64,000 bases of DNA from Rhizobiales bacterium Ga0077545 (GTDB lineage: Bacteria > Pseudomonadota > Alphaproteobacteria > Rhizobiales > Methylopilaceae). Every line of letters begins with the position of its first letter. Position 1 is the stretch's first letter. The notes under the pieces are model-generated. The model was not told the origin of the DNA. It made no database searches and saw only the letters and a list, made by a program, of their open reading frames with translations. The stretch is from positions 1 through 64,000 of the forward strand of contig LNEV01000009.1 in the NCBI GenBank assembly GCA_001464335.1, in the 5' to 3' direction. Of this stretch, positions 15,977 to 23,529 are shown in pieces. Position numbers and translations under genes: made by a program.

Positions 15977-16022
15977 GCTCCCGCCGAGGCCCAAATTTCC
16001 TCAATCAATAGGAGATGAACCG

Positions 16023-17306
16023 ATGAGCAATCGGATCAAGGAACTGCGGGAGAAGCAGGCGAAGATCGTCGCCGAAGCCCGCGAACGCAACGACCTGATT
16101 ACCGCTTCGACGGACGAGGCCCGCACCAAGGAACTCGAAGCCGCGCACGACACGGCGATGGCGGAATACGATCGGCTCGACAAGCAGATCGAGCGCGAAG
16201 AGCGCGTCGCTGAACTCGAGAAACGTGCGGAAGATCAGCGCAAGCAGCGCCGACCGATCCAGCCCGACACTGAAGCCCGCGGCGCCGGGGACGAAGACGG
16301 CAAGCTGGAATACCGCGAAGTCTTTCACAAGTTCTTCCGTGTCGGAGGTGATCCGGGTGAACTTTCCTCGGAGGAGCGCGCCATTCTTCGGCGCGGTGTT
16401 CTCCGCGAGGAAGAGCTTCGCATGCAGACCACGACGGGCGGTTCCGGCACGGCCGGCGGCTATACGGTTCCGATCGAGCTCTCCAATCAGATCGTCAAGA
16501 CGATGAAGGATTGGGGCCCGATGTATGACGAGGACATCTGCACCTCGCTCAACACGTCGTCGGGCAACCAGATCAATATCCCGACGGTCGACGACACGGC
16601 CGTGGTCGCTGTGAAGCATACCGAAGGAACGGCCCTGACGGACGACGGCGGCTCTGATGCCGCCTTCGGCCAGAAGCGCCTCGACGCCTACGTCTATGAC
16701 ACCGAGTTCGTGAAGTTCTCGATGGAGCTGGCGCAGGATTCGATCTTCAACTTCGAAACGCTGCTCGGCTCGCTGCTCGGCGAACGCCTTGCACGCATCG
16801 CGAACAAGGAGTTGACGACCGGCGACGGCACGGGCGATCCAAACGGTGTCGTGACGGCTTCTTCGCTCGGCAAGACCGCTGTCGCCACGGCCGCGATCAC
16901 GGGCGACGAGATCATCGATCTGCTGCATTCGGTCAACTCGGCATATCGCCGTTCGCCGAAGGCTCGCTTCATGTTCTCCGACACGACGCTGGCGGCGATC
17001 CGCAAACTGAAGGACGGCCAGGGCAACTACCTTTGGCAGATGGGCGATGTAACGACCGGCCAGCCCGGCACGCTGCTCGGTTATCGCTACAGCATCAACG
17101 ACGACATGGCGTCCCTTGGCGCCGCGGCGAAGGTCATGCTGTTCGGTGACTTCAGCAAGTACTTCGTCCGTAAGGTCGGCTCGCCTGTCATCGGCGTTCT
17201 TCGCGAACGCTTCTGGCCGGATCTCGGCATTGCCGGCCTGATCCGTTTCGACGGCGAGCTCGGCGACACGGCCGCTGTGAAACACCTCATCACGGCCGCT
17301 TCGTAA
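16023..17306 (+). CDS. Major capsid protein (HK97 fold)
   Basis: 427 residues. Residues 1-75 are a charged coiled coil (KELREKQAKIVAEARERND onwards), the usual delta/scaffold domain removed by the protease. The mature part begins near the 'GGSGTAGGYTVPIELSNQIV' region and has the expected 'DTEFVKFSMELAQDS' and 'LLGYRYSINDDM' family patterns. It is the most strongly expressed gene expected in the late operon and is followed by a strong terminator-like hairpin. Confidence 0.95.
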   Translation: MSNRIKELREKQAKIVAEARERNDLITASTDEARTKELEAAHDTAMAEYDRLDKQIEREERVAELEKRAEDQRKQRRPIQPDTEARGAGDEDGKLEYREVFHKFFRVGGDPGELSSEERAILRRGVLREEELRMQTTTGGSGTAGGYTVPIELSNQIVKTMKDWGPMYDEDICTSLNTSSGNQINIPTVDDTAVVAVKHTEGTALTDDGGSDAAFGQKRLDAYVYDTEFVKFSMELAQDSIFNFETLLGSLLGERLARIANKELTTGDGTGDPNGVVTASSLGKTAVATAAITGDEIIDLLHSVNSAYRRSPKARFMFSDTTLAAIRKLKDGQGNYLWQMGDVTTGQPGTLLGYRYSINDDMASLGAAAKVMLFGDFSKYFVRKVGSPVIGVLRERFWPDLGIAGLIRFDGELGDTAAVKHLITAAS

Positions 17307-17329
17307 GCGGCTGGAGATTGAACCAAGAG

Positions 17330-17353
17330 CGGGCGGCTTCGGCCGCCCGTTTC
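17330..17353 (+). terminator. Terminator-like hairpin after the capsid gene
   Basis: Perfect stem GGGCGGC (17331-17337) and GCCGCCC (17342-17348), a TTCG loop, an extra outer C-G pair, then TTTCATTT. It probably attenuates transcription after the capsid gene, lowering expression of connector and tail genes relative to capsid. Confidence 0.8.
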
Positions 17354-17370
17354 ATTTCCAGGAGAGTGCG

Positions 17371-17580
17371 ATGAAGATCAGAATGCTCGTTTCGATTTCC
17401 GGTATGGATTTCGCGCTTTCTCCCGGTGATGAAACCGAACGATTTTCGCAGGCCGAATGTGTTCGCATGATCGAGAATGGAAGCGCTGTGCCGGTCTCTG
17501 CGCCGAAGGTTGAGAAAGCCGTCGATCCAGATCCGGAAGAGGTCCGCGAGGACAAGCCCGTGAAGGGCAAGCGCCGCTGA
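17371..17580 (+). CDS. Small head-module protein
   Basis: 69 residues with an AGGAGAG ribosome-binding site. The sequence has a beta start (MKIRMLVSISGMDFALSPGD) and a Pro/Asp/Lys-rich tail. Proteins like this commonly lie between capsid and connector genes in HK97-like phages; the role is unknown. Confidence 0.7.
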   Translation: MKIRMLVSISGMDFALSPGDETERFSQAECVRMIENGSAVPVSAPKVEKAVDPDPEEVREDKPVKGKRR

Positions 17581-18143
17581 TGTGGTATCCGGCAACCGTC
17601 TCCACGGCTCCCGTTCAGGAGCCTGTTTCGCTGCTGCAGGCGCAGCAGCAGTGCGGCGTGCAGCCGGAAGAAACATATCACACCGACACGCTGACGCGCC
17701 TCATTAAGGCCGCGCGTGTTTACGCCGAGAATTACTGCGGCATCTGCTTCGCGGTGCAGACGCTCGATGTGAAATGCGACAGCTTCTGCGACTTCGAAGT
17801 GTTCCCGGAATCTCCTGTCGCGGCCGATGAGGTCACAATCGAATACGTCGACACTGATGGCGTCGCGCAGACCTTGGCCGACACGGTCTACGAGGTGCGC
17901 GCCGACGGCCTCGATGTGGCGATCGTGCTCAAATATGGCCAGTCCTGGCCGTCGATCCAGCAGGGTTCGCGAATCGTTGTGACGGTTCAGGCGGGGTTTG
18001 CTGATGATGCGTTCCCGGAAGACGCGCGGCACGCCATGCTGCTGCACATCGCCGACAATTTCAATCAGCGCGAGCCCGTGAAAGCGGGCGACATGACGTC
18101 CATCGACGCGATGCTCTTCAACTACCGCCGGATGCGCCCGTGA
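17580..18143 (+). CDS. Head-tail connector (gp6-like)
   Basis: 187 residues. Typical gp6-like features are 'DTLTRLIKAARVYAENYCGI' in the N-terminal helical part and 'ARHAMLLHIADNFNQREPV' near the C-terminus, the latter being the family's conserved helix. It joins the portal to the head-closure protein. It overlaps the next gene by 4 bp. Confidence 0.88.
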   Translation: MWYPATVSTAPVQEPVSLLQAQQQCGVQPEETYHTDTLTRLIKAARVYAENYCGICFAVQTLDVKCDSFCDFEVFPESPVAADEVTIEYVDTDGVAQTLADTVYEVRADGLDVAIVLKYGQSWPSIQQGSRIVVTVQAGFADDAFPEDARHAMLLHIADNFNQREPVKAGDMTSIDAMLFNYRRMRP

Positions 18144-18481
18144 AAGCCTCCGGCCGAAACCGGCAGATCATCGTCGAGCGCGCTGTCGAGATCGGCCGCA
18201 ACGACTTGAACGAGCCGGAGCATCGTTGGAACCAGATCGGCCGTCCACTGGCGTCCTATCGTCCCGCGACTGCGCGCGAGACGCTCGCTTCCGCCGAGGT
18301 CGGCGCCACGATGACCGATGTGTTCGAGGTGGTCTGGTCGCCGCTCATGGCGCGCGTGACCCCGAAAGACCGCATCCTGTTTAACGAACGTGTTTACGAC
18401 ATCTCGCGGGTCGAAGAAATCGGCCGGTGTGAGGGTGTCCGATTTGAAGCCACGGCACGCGCCGACGAAGGCACCCCCTAA
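18140..18481 (+). CDS. Head-tail adaptor / head-closure protein
   Basis: 113 residues with the family ending 'PKDRILFNERVYDISRVEEI' and an earlier 'WNQIGRPLASYRPATARETL', matching small phage head-tail joining proteins. It follows the gp6-like connector directly, as expected. Confidence 0.85.
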   Translation: MKASGRNRQIIVERAVEIGRNDLNEPEHRWNQIGRPLASYRPATARETLASAEVGATMTDVFEVVWSPLMARVTPKDRILFNERVYDISRVEEIGRCEGVRFEATARADEGTP

Positions 18482-18496
18482 CGAGGAGAATTCATC

Positions 18497-18916
18497 ATGG
18501 CTGACTTGAGCGTAACCGCGGCGAACGTGGTTCCGGGTGCTGACGCACGTACGGTTCAGGGTGTCGCGGGCGAGACGATCACGGCCGGCATGGCTGTGTA
18601 TCTGGCTTCCGCGACGGGGCTCTGGATGAAGGCCGATGCGGACCATGCGACGGCTGAAGCGCAGGTTGCGCAGGGCATCGCCCTGACGGGCTCGTCGCTC
18701 AATCAGCCGATTGTTGTCCAAAAGACGGGCGACATCACGATCGGCGCGACGCTCACGGCCGGCACTGCCTATTACCTCTCCGGCCTGACGGCGGGCGGTC
18801 TCTGTCCGGTTGCCGACGTCGGCACAGGTGAGCGCGTCGTTCAGATCGGTCTCGCCAAATCGACGACCGTCCTGACGATCGACATCCAGAACCCCGGCGT
18901 CGTTATCCCGGCCTGA
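18497..18916 (+). CDS. Capsid cement/decoration-like protein
   Basis: 139 residues, beta-rich and Ala/Gly/Thr-rich: 'AGETITAGMAVYLASATG' and 'TIGATLTAGTAYYLSG'. The pattern resembles DUF2190-type capsid cement proteins or trimeric decoration folds. It lies between head-closure and gp10-like genes, an unusual but not unknown location. Function is inferred from composition. Confidence 0.6.
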   Translation: MADLSVTAANVVPGADARTVQGVAGETITAGMAVYLASATGLWMKADADHATAEAQVAQGIALTGSSLNQPIVVQKTGDITIGATLTAGTAYYLSGLTAGGLCPVADVGTGERVVQIGLAKSTTVLTIDIQNPGVVIPA

Positions 18917-19452
18917 TGAAAACCGTCGTCAAGACAGAGGGCTTTGCCGAACTCGACAAAGCCCTCGGAGATTTGACGAAGGCGACGGCACGCAACGTTC
19001 TTCGGCGCACACTCGTGATCGCCGGAGAGCCGATTGCCGCGAAAGCGCGCGCGCTGGCTCCGGACGACCCGGACGGCCCGGCCAAAGACCTGAAGGGCTC
19101 TATCAAGGTCTCTCCGAAGATCAAGAACACGACGGGCAATGCGGAATATTCTGCGGTGCTGCGGTCGGGTGGATCGAAGCAAGAGGCCGGGTCCGCGATG
19201 CGCACGGCGCGGCGCCAGGCAAAGAAGCAGGAAAGCTTCGCCGAGATGCATGTCGGCCCTGAGCGTGGTCGCAACTCAAAGATCGGCGCGCTGCAGGAAT
19301 TCGGCACGGCGCATCATTCGCCTCAGCCCTTCATGCGACCCGCGTGGGATGCGCACAAGGAAGAGGTTCTCGACATCGTCGGGCAGGTTCTCGGCGACGA
19401 AATCGCCAAGGCCGTGGCGCGCGCGGCTAAGAAGAAATTGAAGGGCAGGTAG
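18916..19452 (+). CDS. HK97 gp10-like tail-terminator-region protein
   Basis: 178 residues. Family features are 'KTEGFAELDKALGDL', 'RTLVIAGEPIAAKARALAP' and near the end 'GALQEFGTAHHSPQPFMRPA', the latter being the diagnostic C-terminal segment of gp10 family proteins. It links the head-tail interface with the tail tube. Confidence 0.92.
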   Translation: MKTVVKTEGFAELDKALGDLTKATARNVLRRTLVIAGEPIAAKARALAPDDPDGPAKDLKGSIKVSPKIKNTTGNAEYSAVLRSGGSKQEAGSAMRTARRQAKKQESFAEMHVGPERGRNSKIGALQEFGTAHHSPQPFMRPAWDAHKEEVLDIVGQVLGDEIAKAVARAAKKKLKGR

Positions 19453-19456
19453 GGGG

Positions 19457-19855
19457 ATGGAGGAAGATCTCGTCCATTTCCTCTCGACCAATTCCGGGGT
19501 GCTGGCAGAAGTCTCGACGCGCGTCTATTGGGCGACCCGTCCGCAGTCTTCGCAGCTTCCATCCATGACGCTCCAGCGGATCAGCGACGTTCCGGTCTCT
19601 GACGAGTGCGGCGCGAACAACCTGACCGAGACGCGCGTGCAGGTCGATTGCTGGGCTGCGAGCGGACTGGCGGCGCTCAAGGCTGCGCGCGCCGTTGAGG
19701 CCGCCTTGTCCGGACGCGCCTTCACGCATCGAAACACCAAGTTCGTCGGCTGCTACATCGATGGCGGCCGCGATTCAGTAGAGGCCGGCCCGACTTCGGG
19801 CAGCGTAATCCATCGGACGCGCATCGACGTCCAGATCTTGCACAAGGAGATTTGA
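19457..19855 (+). CDS. Tail completion/terminator protein (DUF3168-like)
   Basis: 132 residues beginning MEEDLVHFLSTNSGVLAEVS with 'VYWATRPQSSQLPSMTLQRI' and 'RVQVDCWAASGLAALKAARA', matching DUF3168/gp17-like proteins that cap the tail tube. Position after gp10 is canonical. Confidence 0.88.
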   Translation: MEEDLVHFLSTNSGVLAEVSTRVYWATRPQSSQLPSMTLQRISDVPVSDECGANNLTETRVQVDCWAASGLAALKAARAVEAALSGRAFTHRNTKFVGCYIDGGRDSVEAGPTSGSVIHRTRIDVQILHKEI

Positions 19856-19857
19856 TC

Positions 19858-20238
19858 ATGGCGGCAGGCACAGGTCGGGAGCAAGTGCTCCGATGGGGCA
19901 GCACTAAGCTATGCGGCACCGAGAAGACCATCTCATTCAATGGCGAAAACATCGACATCTCGGACGAGTGCTCTAGCGGCTGGCAGAAGCTGCTTAATGC
20001 TAGCGGCCAGGACAGCGTTGAGATGACCTTGACCGGTATCGACAAAGACGACGTCCTCGTCGCCGCTTGGTTTAGCGGGAACCGCATTGAGGATATGGAT
20101 TGGACCCGCATTACGGGCTCTGTCATTGCGGGTGAGTTCCGTTTGTCGGCCCTCTCGACCAATGCACCGTTCAACGGTGCTTCCACCTTCGAGGCGACGT
20201 TCTCCTCGTCTGGTGAAATCACCTTCACGCCGGCTTGA
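19858..20238 (+). CDS. Major tail tube protein
   Basis: 126 residues from ATG 19858, with AAGGAGA eight bases upstream. It contains beta-rich tube-protein features: 'FNGENIDISDECSSGWQKLL' and 'VIAGEFRLSALSTNAP', ending 'TFSSSGEITFTPA'. It precedes the tail chaperones, as the tube gene does in lambda-like phages. Confidence 0.85.
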   Translation: MAAGTGREQVLRWGSTKLCGTEKTISFNGENIDISDECSSGWQKLLNASGQDSVEMTLTGIDKDDVLVAAWFSGNRIEDMDWTRITGSVIAGEFRLSALSTNAPFNGASTFEATFSSSGEITFTPA

Positions 20239-20240
20239 CT

Positions 20241-20633
20241 ATGAGCGTTTTCGCAGACGTCACACTGTCCTTCGGCGGGACTGACTATGTCATCCCGGCG
20301 AAGAAGGTCATGGGCGCGATCCATCGGATCGAGGATGTCATCACGATCTCGGAACTCTATGCGGCGAGCGCAAAGCAGAACCTGAAGTTCAGCGTGATCG
20401 CCCGTGCCTACGGCGAAGCGCTTCGTTACGCAGGCGCCGTGATCGAGGATGAAGAGGTCTATGCCGGCATGTTCGCCGGTGAAGCCTCGGCCCAGAACAT
20501 CACGTCGGCCGTGCATGGTCTTCTCGCGATGATGATCCCGCCGACGGCGCGCGAGGAGTCGGCGAACGCCAAGCCGGGAAACGGCGCAAAGCCGAAGGCC
20601 GCTGCGCCTTCGTCGCGGAAGCGTTCAAGGTAG
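20241..20633 (+). CDS. Tail assembly chaperone, short form (G-like)
   Basis: 130 residues from ATG 20241 (MSVFADVTLSFGGTDYVIPA). A TTG two codons earlier is not the natural start. The C-terminus is low-complexity (Ala/Lys/Pro/Ser/Arg). A -1 slippery heptamer near the end (20576-20582) allows part of the ribosomes to read on into an overlapping frame up to 20797, giving a longer G-T-like form. Tail chaperones keep the tape measure soluble and help assemble the tube. Confidence 0.88.
   Translation: MSVFADVTLSFGGTDYVIPAKKVMGAIHRIEDVITISELYAASAKQNLKFSVIARAYGEALRYAGAVIEDEEVYAGMFAGEASAQNITSAVHGLLAMMIPPTAREESANAKPGNGAKPKAAAPSSRKRSR
20576..20582 (+). other. Programmed -1 ribosomal frameshift heptamer GGGAAAC
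   Basis: In the reading frame of the 20241 gene the heptamer is split G GGA AAC, the exact X XXY YYZ arrangement. After slipping back one base, codons GGG AAA are read, and the new frame (CGG CGC AAA ...) stays open to TGA 20795-20797. The zero frame stops 51 bp downstream at 20633, so the overlap is of the expected size. Lambda uses GGGAAAG in the equivalent G-T gene pair. Confidence 0.88.
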
Positions 20634-20797
20634 TCGTTGGAATCTGGGGCTGGAAGCCGAAAGACTTCTGGAAGCTTCACCCTACCGAGTTCCATTGGCT
20701 CTGCGACGCAAAGCGCCCGCAGAAGACCTACGCCGGCGGTATGACCGAGAGCGAAGTCGCCGACATCTGGGAACGCACACTAGCGCTTGAGGACTGA
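20579..20797 (+). CDS. Tail assembly chaperone, frameshift extension (T-like)
   Basis: The -1 frame has no start codon of its own until late, yet it encodes a recognisable chaperone segment: 'CAFVAEAFKVVVGIWGWKPK' followed by 'DFWKLHPTEFHWLC' and a short helix. This is the pattern of small tail-chaperone proteins of alphaproteobacterial phages and gene transfer agents ('W..K..DFW..TP.EF'). It is probably made only as the C-terminal part of the frameshift fusion. It ends four bases before the tape measure ATG. Confidence 0.85.
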   Translation, partial: KRRKAEGRCAFVAEAFKVVVGIWGWKPKDFWKLHPTEFHWLCDAKRPQKTYAGGMTESEVADIWERTLALED

Positions 20798-20800
20798 AGT

Positions 20801-22717
20801 ATGAGCCAGGCCGTGATCGGATCTCTGCGCGTCACCCTCGGGCTCGACTCCGCGCAGTTTCAGGACGGCATCGCGTCGGCCCAGAAGGGCTTGCAGAACT
20901 TCGAAGCCGTTGCCGGAAAGGCCGTGAAGGCTGCGGCTGCGGCGGCCGCCGTTGCGGCTGCTGCGATCGGCACGGCGTTCGCTGTCGGTGTCACGCAGGC
21001 GGTGAAGCGTGTCGAGCAGATGGAGGCTTCGGCCCGGCGTCTGGACAAGGCGCTGCAGAACACCGGCAACGCGGCGAACACAAGCTCGAAAGAGGTCGGC
21101 GCGTGGGCCGAGGATCTCGAGCGCCGCACCGGGCGCGCCGCGCAGGAGGTCATGGACATCGGCGCCAATTTGGCGACGTTCGGCTTTGGCGAAAAGACCT
21201 TCACGCGCGCGATCGAACTTGCGAACGATATGGCCGCAGCATGGGGCGGCGACCTGAAGCAGAACATGGAAGGCCTCGCGCGCGCGCTCGCGGACCCGGA
21301 GAAGGGTCTGGCGATGCTGTCGCAGCGCGGCATCACCTTCACGGAAGAAGGTAAGAAGATGGCCGTGGAGCTCGCCAAGAATGGCGAGTTGATCAAGGCG
21401 CAGGCCGTCCTGATGGGCGAGCTTGAGGCGCAGGTGAAGGGCGTCGCGGAGGAGGGCTATCAAGGCCTCGCGAAGTCCCTGGGCAATCTGAACATGTCCT
21501 ATGAGGGCTTCTTCGACACGGTCGCCGCGGGCTCTCGAATTCAGGATGTTCTGTCGGCCGGCGCTCGTGCGCTGACAGGTGTGTTCGATGGCCTGAAGAA
21601 GCAGGCCGAATTGCTCGCGCCGGCACTGCGCCGCATCTCCGACAGCCTGGTTCAGATACTCACGAACCAGGACAATATTGACACCTTCGTCAATGCGCTC
21701 GTGACCGGCTTTCAGTCGATCGTGAACGGCGCGATGCACGTGTCGCGGATTGTGCAGCAGCTCGTTGAAGAATTCCGGGCCTGGGGCACGTTCCTGGCGT
21801 CGACCAAACCGCTCGGCGAGGGCTGGACCGAATTGCAGACGACGCTCGACGGGATCGTGCAGCGTTCCGAGGCCGCCAAGGCCAGCATCAAATCGTTCTG
21901 GGATACGGCGGCGCTGTCCGCTGGTCTCGGCTCCGACTTCGGGCGCGGCTGGACCGCGGGCAATGACAACGAGAAGCCCGAGCAGACCGCGTTCGGTGAA
22001 GGCAGCCCGGCGGGCCTGACCGAAAAGGAGCAGGCCAAGATCGAGCGCGAGCGCGAGATGCTGGACGCCAAGATCCAGCGTCTTCGCGAAAGCCTGATGA
22101 CCGAGCAGGAAATCGAGGACGCGGTCTATCAGGAGCGTCTCGAAAAGCTGGCCGAGTTCGAAGAAGCGCGCGGCGGCATGCTGGCGGATTCCGCCGAGCT
22201 CCGCGCCAAGATCGAGGCCGATTACAACGACCGTGTCGCGCGCCTGCAGGAACAGCGGCTCAATGACTTCGCCTCGACGATGGGGTCGGCCGGATCGATC
22301 ATCGAGAGCCTGACCAAGATCATGGGCAAGGAAGGCGACAAGCAGTTCGGCATCGTCAAGGCGCTGTCGCTCGCGGAAGCCCTGATCAACGTCTATACGG
22401 GCATCACGGCGGCGATGCGGTTGCCGTTCCCGGCGAACATGGCGGCGGCCGCACAGGTCGCCGCTCAGGGCTTTGCGACGATCGCCAGCATGAAATCCGT
22501 CAGCAAGGGCGGATCTTCGTCCGGCGGCGGCGGTGGATCGGCTGCGAGCGCGGCGGCGCCGGCTGCTGCGGCGGCGCCGGCTGGCCCGAACGCCGGGCAG
22601 TCCATGACCGTCGGTTTCCAAGGTGATTATTTCACCACGCAGAACACCGAGAAGCTTGCGAAAGACCTGCTGCAGTATCAGCGGGACGGCGGTTCGATCA
22701 TCTGGAAAGCGGCCTGA
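20801..22717 (+). CDS. Tail tape measure protein
   Basis: 638 residues starting MSQAVIGSLRVTLGLDSAQF, the usual opening of lambda-like tape measures. Ala-rich helices fill residues about 40-75. The central part has hydrophobic blocks, with heptad-like Glu/Lys/Arg helices at about 405-490. A Gly/Ser/Ala/Pro-rich stretch comes near 565-605. At 638 residues it is short for a siphovirus, predicting a tail of roughly 90-100 nm by the usual 0.15 nm per residue rule. Confidence 0.93.
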   Translation: MSQAVIGSLRVTLGLDSAQFQDGIASAQKGLQNFEAVAGKAVKAAAAAAAVAAAAIGTAFAVGVTQAVKRVEQMEASARRLDKALQNTGNAANTSSKEVGAWAEDLERRTGRAAQEVMDIGANLATFGFGEKTFTRAIELANDMAAAWGGDLKQNMEGLARALADPEKGLAMLSQRGITFTEEGKKMAVELAKNGELIKAQAVLMGELEAQVKGVAEEGYQGLAKSLGNLNMSYEGFFDTVAAGSRIQDVLSAGARALTGVFDGLKKQAELLAPALRRISDSLVQILTNQDNIDTFVNALVTGFQSIVNGAMHVSRIVQQLVEEFRAWGTFLASTKPLGEGWTELQTTLDGIVQRSEAAKASIKSFWDTAALSAGLGSDFGRGWTAGNDNEKPEQTAFGEGSPAGLTEKEQAKIEREREMLDAKIQRLRESLMTEQEIEDAVYQERLEKLAEFEEARGGMLADSAELRAKIEADYNDRVARLQEQRLNDFASTMGSAGSIIESLTKIMGKEGDKQFGIVKALSLAEALINVYTGITAAMRLPFPANMAAAAQVAAQGFATIASMKSVSKGGSSSGGGGGSAASAAAPAAAAAPAGPNAGQSMTVGFQGDYFTTQNTEKLAKDLLQYQRDGGSIIWKAA

Positions 22718-23529
22718 TGCTCGTCATTTCCCCGGCTCTTGCGCTGACGCTTGTCGACAGCCTCGACGCGGACAATCCGATCATCGGCTGGCACAATCTC
22801 GTGACGCTTGCGGGCGTGACGGCCGATGACGAGGATGCGGATTATCCGGCGACCAACCTCGCCAATCCGTCGACCAATTTGCGCTGGCAGAGCGACACGA
22901 CGGACGAGCAATATCTGACGTTCGATGTCACGACGCTCGACGAGGTCGATTATGTCGGCGTGGCGCGTCACAACTGGGGCTCCACGGGCATCACGGTCTC
23001 GGTCGAATATCCCGACCCGGACAATCCCGGCGACTGGCTGGAGCTTGTCCCCGAGTTCATGCCGGGCAATGACGATCCTCTGCTGATGCGGTTCGTCCCG
23101 ACATTCCTGTCGAGCATCCGCATCCGGCTCCAGCCTGACGCGGTCGAGCCGCGCGCCGCGGTCGTCTATATCGGCGCTCTGCTGGTCATGCAGCGGAAGG
23201 TCTATGTCGGGATCACCCCGATCACGATGGGCCGCGCGTTCCGTACGATCGACGGCTTCTCCGAAGGCGGGGATTATCTCGGCTCGGTCCTGCTGTCCGA
23301 ATCCCGCGCGATGCGCCTGCCGTTCGCGAACCTCACGCCCGCGTGGGTGCGCGAGACGCTCGATCCCTTCCTGCAAGTCTGCAAAACGACGCCGGTCTTT
23401 GTGGCCTGGCGCCCGGACGAATATCCCGATGAAGTCGGCTTTGCCATTACACGCAACACGCCGCAGCCGAGCAACCAGAGAAACAACGGTATGATGTCGA
23501 TCGAGTTCGAATTCGGCGGCGTGGCCTGA
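22717..23529 (+). CDS. Distal tail protein
   Basis: 270 residues, beta-rich, first gene after the tape measure. The first half (LTLVDSLDADNPIIGWHNL) contains a discoidin-like 'WQSDTTDEQYLTFDVTTLDE' segment, as in coat-binding or carbohydrate-recognising folds. Position matches the distal tail/Dit slot that joins tube and tip. It overlaps its neighbours by one base. Confidence 0.75.
   Translation: MLVISPALALTLVDSLDADNPIIGWHNLVTLAGVTADDEDADYPATNLANPSTNLRWQSDTTDEQYLTFDVTTLDEVDYVGVARHNWGSTGITVSVEYPDPDNPGDWLELVPEFMPGNDDPLLMRFVPTFLSSIRIRLQPDAVEPRAAVVYIGALLVMQRKVYVGITPITMGRAFRTIDGFSEGGDYLGSVLLSESRAMRLPFANLTPAWVRETLDPFLQVCKTTPVFVAWRPDEYPDEVGFAITRNTPQPSNQRNNGMMSIEFEFGGVA

Noticed and set aside
20780-22621. 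613-codon reverse-strand frame opposite the tape measure gene
   Set aside because: Antisense shadow in high-GC DNA; the forward gene has all tape-measure features.
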